Assembly (NCBI GenBank): GCA_949130485.1
Contig: OX422196.1
Span: forward strand, 8,431,797-8,495,796
DNA: 64,000 nt
Reading direction: 5' to 3'
Source: Agelas oroides
Lineage: Eukaryota; Porifera; Demospongiae; Agelasida; Agelasidae
Below the pieces are notes generated by a model, which saw nothing but the letters and a program-made list of their open reading frames with translations, did no database searches and was not told the DNA's origin. This document shows, piece by piece, positions 58,226-64,000 of this stretch (its first letter is position 1; each line of letters begins with the position of its first letter). A program made the position numbers and the translations under genes.

Positions 58226-58430
58226 TCAATTGAGAGTAGTACCGTTTTATCCAGTCTCAATTTACACCTTGTTGGAAAAATTCAGCAGAAATCAATATTA
58301 GTGTGTGTACTTAATACATGATGATGGAAAAAGAAAGTTTTGAAATACAAAACAGTACCATGGTGCAGAAAGCATTGCGTGTATGTATGCATGTGCATGT
58401 GTGTTTGTTGTCTGGTCAACTGAACACCAG

Positions 58431-61400
58431 CTACAGTGGCTCTCTCATCTGCCCCTGCCCGGCAACATGCTGTTCCAGGGACGTGTTGTTAGAGAAGGCC
58501 ATCTTGAACGTGTAAGCCTGGCCATCTGGAGGGGGGTGGAGGGGGGTGGAGGGGGGAGGGGGGAGGCGAGAGGAAGGGAGTGTCAGAGATGAGCAACATA
58601 GTGTGTATATGCTGGACTAACAAACTAGAGAGGGAGCTAGGAGTAGCTGGGCGTACTCTGGGAGTAGATAGTCTGGTGGTTGGTGAGCACAAAGGCATCC
58701 AAGACTGCCTCCTGATCTGGCCACTCTATTAACCCCGTGCAGCTCTTGGTACTGGGGCCTGTGGAGTAAGGGAAGGAGGAGATGAAGGAGGCACAATGTC
58801 CAGCCACTCTGCTCTCATTAAGCTGTACCTTGAGAGAAGAACTTGATACCCAATGGAGCCTGGGCTCCCACTTTTGTAAACACCTGCAACAAGAAGAGTA
58901 GGGCTTGGTGACATGGAAGCCGCAAGTGCTGGGCATCTTTCAACTACATCTTCCTGCAGCTCCAGCTGTGCCCAGTGAACGTGGACTGACCTCATTCAGA
59001 GATTCGGTAGTGCTGTCCGGGGGAGCATTGTAGAAGTGCAGAATCTTCCCTGGACTGATGATACGATTCTTACTGGTCCCCTCTGCCGTCAAAAACCTGC
59101 CACAAAGTTACAATCATGGCATTATTTTAATCGTCGGCAACATGATGGAGAACACACACACGTCTGTGATAGCTTGATCCCCAGACACTTTAGTTTTTGT
59201 AAGGAGCAGAAATGGAGGGGGAAGGAGGCTACGTCTGGTACACAATATTCCATATATGGTCATGTGACAATGCCTAGTGTCACATGTCACACAGCTGACC
59301 TGTTGTTGCGTGACTGGGAGAAGTCCTTCCAGCAGGGGTTACCATCAGGAAGGGTGCCACCCTGACTGTAGTCTGCAATATAGCTGTGCCGAGAGTAACT
59401 ATACACACACACAAAGAGAACAATAAACAAAGGAATGGAAATTTCTTTTCACTATCACAATACAAGTAGGAGAGGCCTCACATCAAGGACAGAAAAGACG
59501 AGAGACGATGGCCCATTCATTGGCTTACTTGAGTTCTAAGGTCTGTCCTAGCAGCTTGCGGCCATGCAGATGGTGGATGGCGTTCTTAGCTCCCTGGGGA
59601 GCGTCAAGATGGGCCATGGCCGTGCCAGGCTTGCTCATTAAGATTTTCACCTGAGGAAACGAAGGAGACGGACAAGTTGTCTCTCTGAAATGACAAACAG
59701 GCTAGCAGAGACCGAGACACAGCTACTCCAAGTCAGTAAAGGCAATCACAACATACAGGGTGCACACCTTGAGCACATTGCCATAGGAACAGAGCAAGTT
59801 GAAGATGTGGTCACAGTTGATTCTCCCGTGAGCCAAGCCGTACAGCATCAGTACAGACCCACTTCCAGCCATTGCTGGCGTGCCCACAACACTATAGGTG
59901 CCAGCTGCTGCCTGGGCAGGGGTACCTAGGAGGAGCCATGGAAACAGACATAGAGACCTGTGCCTTTACAGGGCACCGTCCACCCACCATAGTTTGTGAA
60001 AGCCCGAACTTGCTGCTGCAATGCGCCTCCTCCCCCACCACCACGATAGGCCGATGCCAGCTGGCGACCTGTTGGAAAAGAACACACAAAAGCGCATAAA
60101 GCTGTTCCACTTTCCTCCTTCTCTCTTCTCCTGTGTACACTATGAAACAACTGATGACAGAGATAGGGTAGTTTGGTCTGATGGATAAGAGTGGGTGGGT
60201 GGTGACAAGGTAGTACCCACACGTCATGCACACACCACTGTCTTGAGGTGGGGGTCCACTGTTCCAACCTAGTTGCCGACTGTTGTGCAGCACAAGACCC
60301 AAGCGAGGGGAGGGGAAAACCCTGTTCGTTTGCTGGTTGTGCATGCATAGCAGGGTGGCGTAAATGGTGGGGGGTGCATGTGTGCACAGTGCGTACAGCA
60401 GTGAGTGTATGGAGAGTAGAGAGAAGAGTAATTTTCCCTTCCACCCGACAGTTGGGAGGTTTAACTGACTGTGTGCTGTGGTTTGTCTTACAAGATGACC
60501 TTGGTGCATGGAGGGAAACCTCTCACTAAGAACTAGCCCTAACCCAATTAACATACCAGCAGTGAACAAGCAGTGGGAAGAGAGGGACTAACCATGTGCT
60601 GTAAAATCCCATGTCATCTCATCATTCTTGTACACATTCAGTTTATTTGTCTGAGGGAATACAAACAGAACAGACCTTCATCCAACACAGCTTAGCTAAT
60701 TGGAAGCAGCTGGAGATGGTGCAAAGCAGCCTAAACGCTTACCTTGGCAAATTCTATCTTGAGTGTACAGCAGCCAGCATAAATATCTGCACCATCAAGC
60801 TGGGTCTTGGCTCGCTGGGCTGACTGGTTTGATTCAAATCTGTAAACTGTCAAGGAATTTCACACAATGCCAACACCACTATCAATGGTGCAAATGTGTC
60901 ACTTGTTGAATGGGAAGGATACTCCACAAGAACTTGTAGCCCGTTCTTTCGGAAAATAACGACCCTTTGTACGAATCCATAGGGGGAACAAATGGTGCGA
61001 ATGACGTCCTAAAAGAGATAAATGCACAAAGAAGTTCAGTGAACAGGATGCGTTGTAGCAGTTACCTGACCAGCACTTACCACGGTAATGGGGTAAAGGG
61101 GGTTGAACACGGTGAAGAGGAGAATATGGTTCACAGGCTGCTCGCTCACTTCTGGTATCCCACCCGCATTGTTAGGGCAGATACCATAGGGGGACCTGTG
61201 GGAGAAGGAGGACGGCTCTAGCACACAAAGCAGAGGACGAAAGGGCTATGCTCTCCTCACCGTGTAATCTCTTGACTGGTGGAGAAATTGAAAAATACAG
61301 GCCGATCCATAATGTATACCTGGCTCGTCTATTGTGTGTGAAAGAGACATACAACTGCAGGGGTAAAATTAAAGCTGAAGGGCTTGTTCCCATCACATGC

Positions 61401-61782
61401 TTCACACCTGACAACTCTGCACACAGGTGACAGCATCATCTACGTTTTCAAACTCCACAAGAGCTTGCCGCATCCTGGGCATCATGGTTATGTAACTGGA
61501 GGAGAGAGGAGGAGAGTGACACGTCGGATCAACCTCCCTAACCTAGCCCGCGCGCTCCACTCACGAGATCTTTCCGAACTTCTGCAAGTAGGCGATCATG
61601 GTTTGGTGAGTGCAGCCGTCAGGAACGGCCCTCGCATGCACCACGCGCGACGCGGGGGTGTTGTGCGGGTCCCCCGACCCCTTGTTCTGCGTTTGTAGTT
61701 GGTCCTCCAGTTTGATTCGCTTCTGATCGCTCCCAATCTCCTCTATGGTTTCTGTACCATCGAGGGTGTGCTTTTCTGCCAT
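58431..61782 (-). CDS. HNRNPL: heterogeneous nuclear ribonucleoprotein L
   Basis: Family role: nuclear RNA-binding protein that recognises CA-rich RNA and regulates splicing and mRNA stability. Fifteen exons (minus): 61565-61782, 61408-61495, 61261-61319, 61081-61195, 60923-61008, 60743-60839, 60593-60650, 59988-60068, 59768-59925, 59529-59650, 59300-59383, 58991-59096, 58829-58883, 58657-58758, 58431-58525; 507 residues, phases consistent. RRM1: SRVVHARAVPDGCTHQTM and RQALVEFENVDDA. The L-type linker VYIMDRPVFFNFSTSQEITR. RRM2: NHILLFTVFNPLYPITV, VIRTICSPYGFVQRVVIFR. Then TNKLNVYKNDEMTWDFTAH and a Gly/Gln-rich linker. RRM3: VLMLYGLAHGRINCDHIFNL and PGTAMAHLDAPQGAKNAIHH. Then CWKDFSQSRNNRFLTAEGTS and a C-terminal RRM4 (ILHFYNAPPDSTTESLNE, GQAYTFKMAFSN). 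CA/TG repeats are abundant in this window, so hnRNP L-type binding sites would be common in its introns (inference). It diverges from ROCO gene 2. Confidence 0.95.
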
Positions 61783-61879
61783 ATCTTTGTGGAAAGCGTG
61801 AGGGGGTTCGTCCCACTTCCGTATAATTACGTATTCTAAAGACATCACGTGCTGGGGGTATAATTTCTGCTCTCGCAAA
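61783..61879. promoter_or_regulatory. 97-bp bidirectional promoter interval HNRNPL / ROCO gene 2
   Basis: Only 97 bases lie between the divergent start codons. The stretch includes TCACGTGCTGGGGGTATAA, which holds a CACGTG E-box and a TATAA-like motif facing the ROCO gene. Both 5' UTRs must be very short or overlap. Confidence 0.55.
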
Positions 61880-64000
61880 ATGGCTACCCCGGCTGCGCTG
61901 GAGCAGCCAGACATTGACAAGCATCTGTTCTCCGAGCTGTACCGTATCTGCCGCGAGGGACACCTTGACGAGCTGCGAGATGCCCTCCATTACGAGAAGG
62001 ATATTCTCAGCTATTTCACGATCCGCACGCAGCGCGGGAACACCCTTCTCCACGAAGCCGTGGATTGCGATCGAGCCGACGTAGTGCAAATGTTGCTATT
62101 GCACAGCGTTTCTCCAAACACTAAGGCGAAGGGAGGCGTCACTCCCCTACACTTGGCAGCTTCCAAGAGCCACATCGGTTGCGTGAGGGCTCTGCTGGAA
62201 GGCGGGGCGGATATTTCGCTAAAAGATGATTACGGATACGATTCACTGGCGAAGGCAGAGCGAAGCAAGAAACGAGAAACGGCGCTGAGACTGCTGCGAA
62301 GCAAAGGTAAGCTGTGACTGCAACTCGGTAATCTGTTTGAAGGTGGGAGGGGGTTATAATAATGTGGGGAATTCCCTGGTAACAGCAGTCCTTGAGCGGA
62401 GCCTATCCACTGCGTGATAAAACCCTCCTTGATTAGAATACATATGCATATTAACATTTTTCAGAACACCCAAAGCTCCTCAAACACAAATCCCTTGTGT
62501 GGGTTGTGTTACATATGCTGCATGCGACTTGGAAAGCCTGTGTGGAGAACAGCCATAGGTAAAGTAAATTTGTTCCTTTTTATTCAGAAATTATCCACCT
62601 GTCTTCAATGGGTGATGTCCGAATGCTTGAAAAAAGGCTGAATGCTGGCCCAAAGCCTGAGGTGAGAGACATTGAAGAAGCCTTACTGACGGCCATTCAA
62701 AGTGGCCACGATGACTGCACACCCCCACTGATTGTGGCCGGAGCCCGGAGGTTAGACTGTGCACTGTACCTCGCTATACAGCTTGAGAGAGTGAAGGCAA
62801 TTGCCATCCTCCTCCTCTGCAAGGCGACCATCACCGGTGACTGCCAGTCCATTCGCTCCCTCCTCTCAGAACCCCCAGATTGTGATAACATGTGGTACAT
62901 GAACACTGTCCACGACTTTCTTTCACAAGGAGAGCTCAAGATGAGCTACCCAATAGCTGTCTCCATTATGGAGAAAAACTATGAAGCCACCAAGGAGCTG
63001 CTGCTGAGGACAGACCACGATATGCGTAGAAAGCAGGTTGACTGGAGCAAACTGAAGCTAACCCTCCTCCATCCCTCATGGGTATACTCCATTGCACCGT
63101 GGGTTGTGAGTCTCAAGCTCGTCAACAACCATCTCCGGAAGCTCCCCAGCGAGCTCTTCACTGCCACCCAGCTTCGAAGGCTGGAGCTCTCACACAACTT
63201 GCTAGAAACCATCCCTGCCCCAATTTTTGCCCTACCGAACCTGGAGTACCTGACCTTGAGCCACAATCGTCTAAAAGAGATCCCAAACACCTCCAACTGG
63301 AGTCCATCCCTGCTCTCCCTCAACCTCTCTGAGAATGAGCTCCAGACCCTCCCCCCAGGGATCCAGGATTCTTCTGTCGAGATCCTCAACCTGAGCAAAA
63401 ACCAGTTTTCTACTGTTCCCAAGTGCCTTTGTCGCATCAAGACCCTCACCTCCCTTGACCTTAGCTCCATGCCCATCACTTCCCTCCCAAAGGAGATGGA
63501 AAACTTGGAGCACTTGGTCAATCTGAACGTCACCAATGCCAACATCAGTGACCTACCAGGAGGAGGGATACTGCGTGGCGGCATCAGAGGTATTTTCAGA
63601 GCGAGGGCACGCTCTAACAAGCCATGCAACTATGTGAAGCTCATTGTTCTCTGTCACTCGGACAATGCCAAGGTGATGATGTACTCAAGGTTAAGGCACA
63701 GTGGCGTGACTGCTGTTCCCAACGACATGGAAACATTCCAGTGGTCCTACCGTCCCATCTTCACCAAGAAGTTTTTCAACAACCAGAGATTACATTTCAA
63801 TACCTGGTTGATCGGCAGTGCAAGCAACGCGTCCTCCATCTACCCCTGTTTCTTCACAAACAGTGCTCTCTACGTGATTGTCTGGGACATGACAAAGACG
63901 GGGGAGATGCGAGAGCAGATTAAGGTCTATGTCGATCTCATCAGTCGATACATTCCAGTTGCAAACATTCTGGTGATTGCTATCCTACCTGAGCCGTTTG
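61880..64000 (+). CDS. second ROCO-family gene with degenerate Roc GTPase (3' part outside the window)
   Basis: Exons seen: 61880-62306 and 62588 to beyond 64000. The start MATPAALEQPDIDKHLFSEL is followed by ankyrin repeats (GNTLLHEAVDCDRADVVQML, GVTPLHLAASKSHIGCVRAL) and leucine-rich repeats (LRRLELSHNLLETIPAPIF, SLLSLNLSENELQTLPPGIQ). Exon 1 ends at the same relative point and phase as in the ROCO kinase at 35582 (RLLRSKG versus RLLRSEG, then EII), so the two are paralogues. Where the Roc P-loop should be (GLANRGKTT in the paralogue) this gene reads VKLIVLCHSDNAKVMMYSRL. The GxxxxGK(S/T) signature is absent, and the DFGGQ switch is also lost (HFNTWLIGSASNASS). The domain is probably a pseudo-GTPase. 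COR and kinase parts would lie past the window, so their state is unknown. Confidence 0.88.

Overview
This is eukaryotic, animal-type nuclear DNA. Genes are split by many short GT-AG introns, and the products are metazoan families: ArfGAP1, DPF/BAF45, SIVA, TMEM62, SETD3, MBIP, TECPR2, LRRK-type ROCO kinases, galactose mutarotase, TYW5, CEP170 and hnRNP L. Compact spacing, two LRRK-like ankyrin/LRR ROCO genes in 30 kb and dense minisatellites suggest an early-branching animal, perhaps a sponge. That placement is inference and no marker here proves it.

Layout: 1-310, possible 3' end of a + gene; 479-4592, ArfGAP1 (-), cut by a 200-N gap; 5172-7287, DPF/requiem (+); 7322-8122, SIVA (-); 8.2-13.3 kb, repeats and no recognisable gene; 13324-16315, unknown acidic coiled-coil protein (-); 17560-18058, short SIVA-derived gene (-); 18091-21289, TMEM62 (+); 21405-25686, SETD3 (-); 25895-27310, MBIP (+); 28430-35228, TECPR2 (-); 35582-42900, ROCO kinase (+); 43386-46347, aldose 1-epimerase (+); 46678-49908, SAM-like/armadillo protein (-); 50183-51758, bHLH-zipper factor (+); 52038-54373, TYW5 (-); 54636-58225, CEP170-like (+); 58431-61782, hnRNP L (-); 61880-64000, second ROCO gene (+), running off the end.

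Gene orientation nearly alternates. There are six head-to-head pairs with short start-to-start gaps (32 bp to about 350 bp) and several tight tail-to-tail pairs (35 to a few hundred bp). Shared bidirectional promoters are therefore likely. The neighbours do not form one pathway, although ArfGAP1, TECPR2 and the ROCO kinases all belong to families tied to membrane traffic or autophagy.

Most interesting points: an in-frame, internally deleted SIVA copy spliced to an exon with a membrane segment; a ROCO kinase with a C-terminal PB1-like module; a second ROCO gene with a ruined GTPase P-loop; tiny palindromic elements flanked by perfect 9-bp target duplications; and a TECPR2 stop codon inside a 73-bp satellite array. 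Exon borders were read by eye from splice signals, reading frame and remembered family members. No alignment was run.
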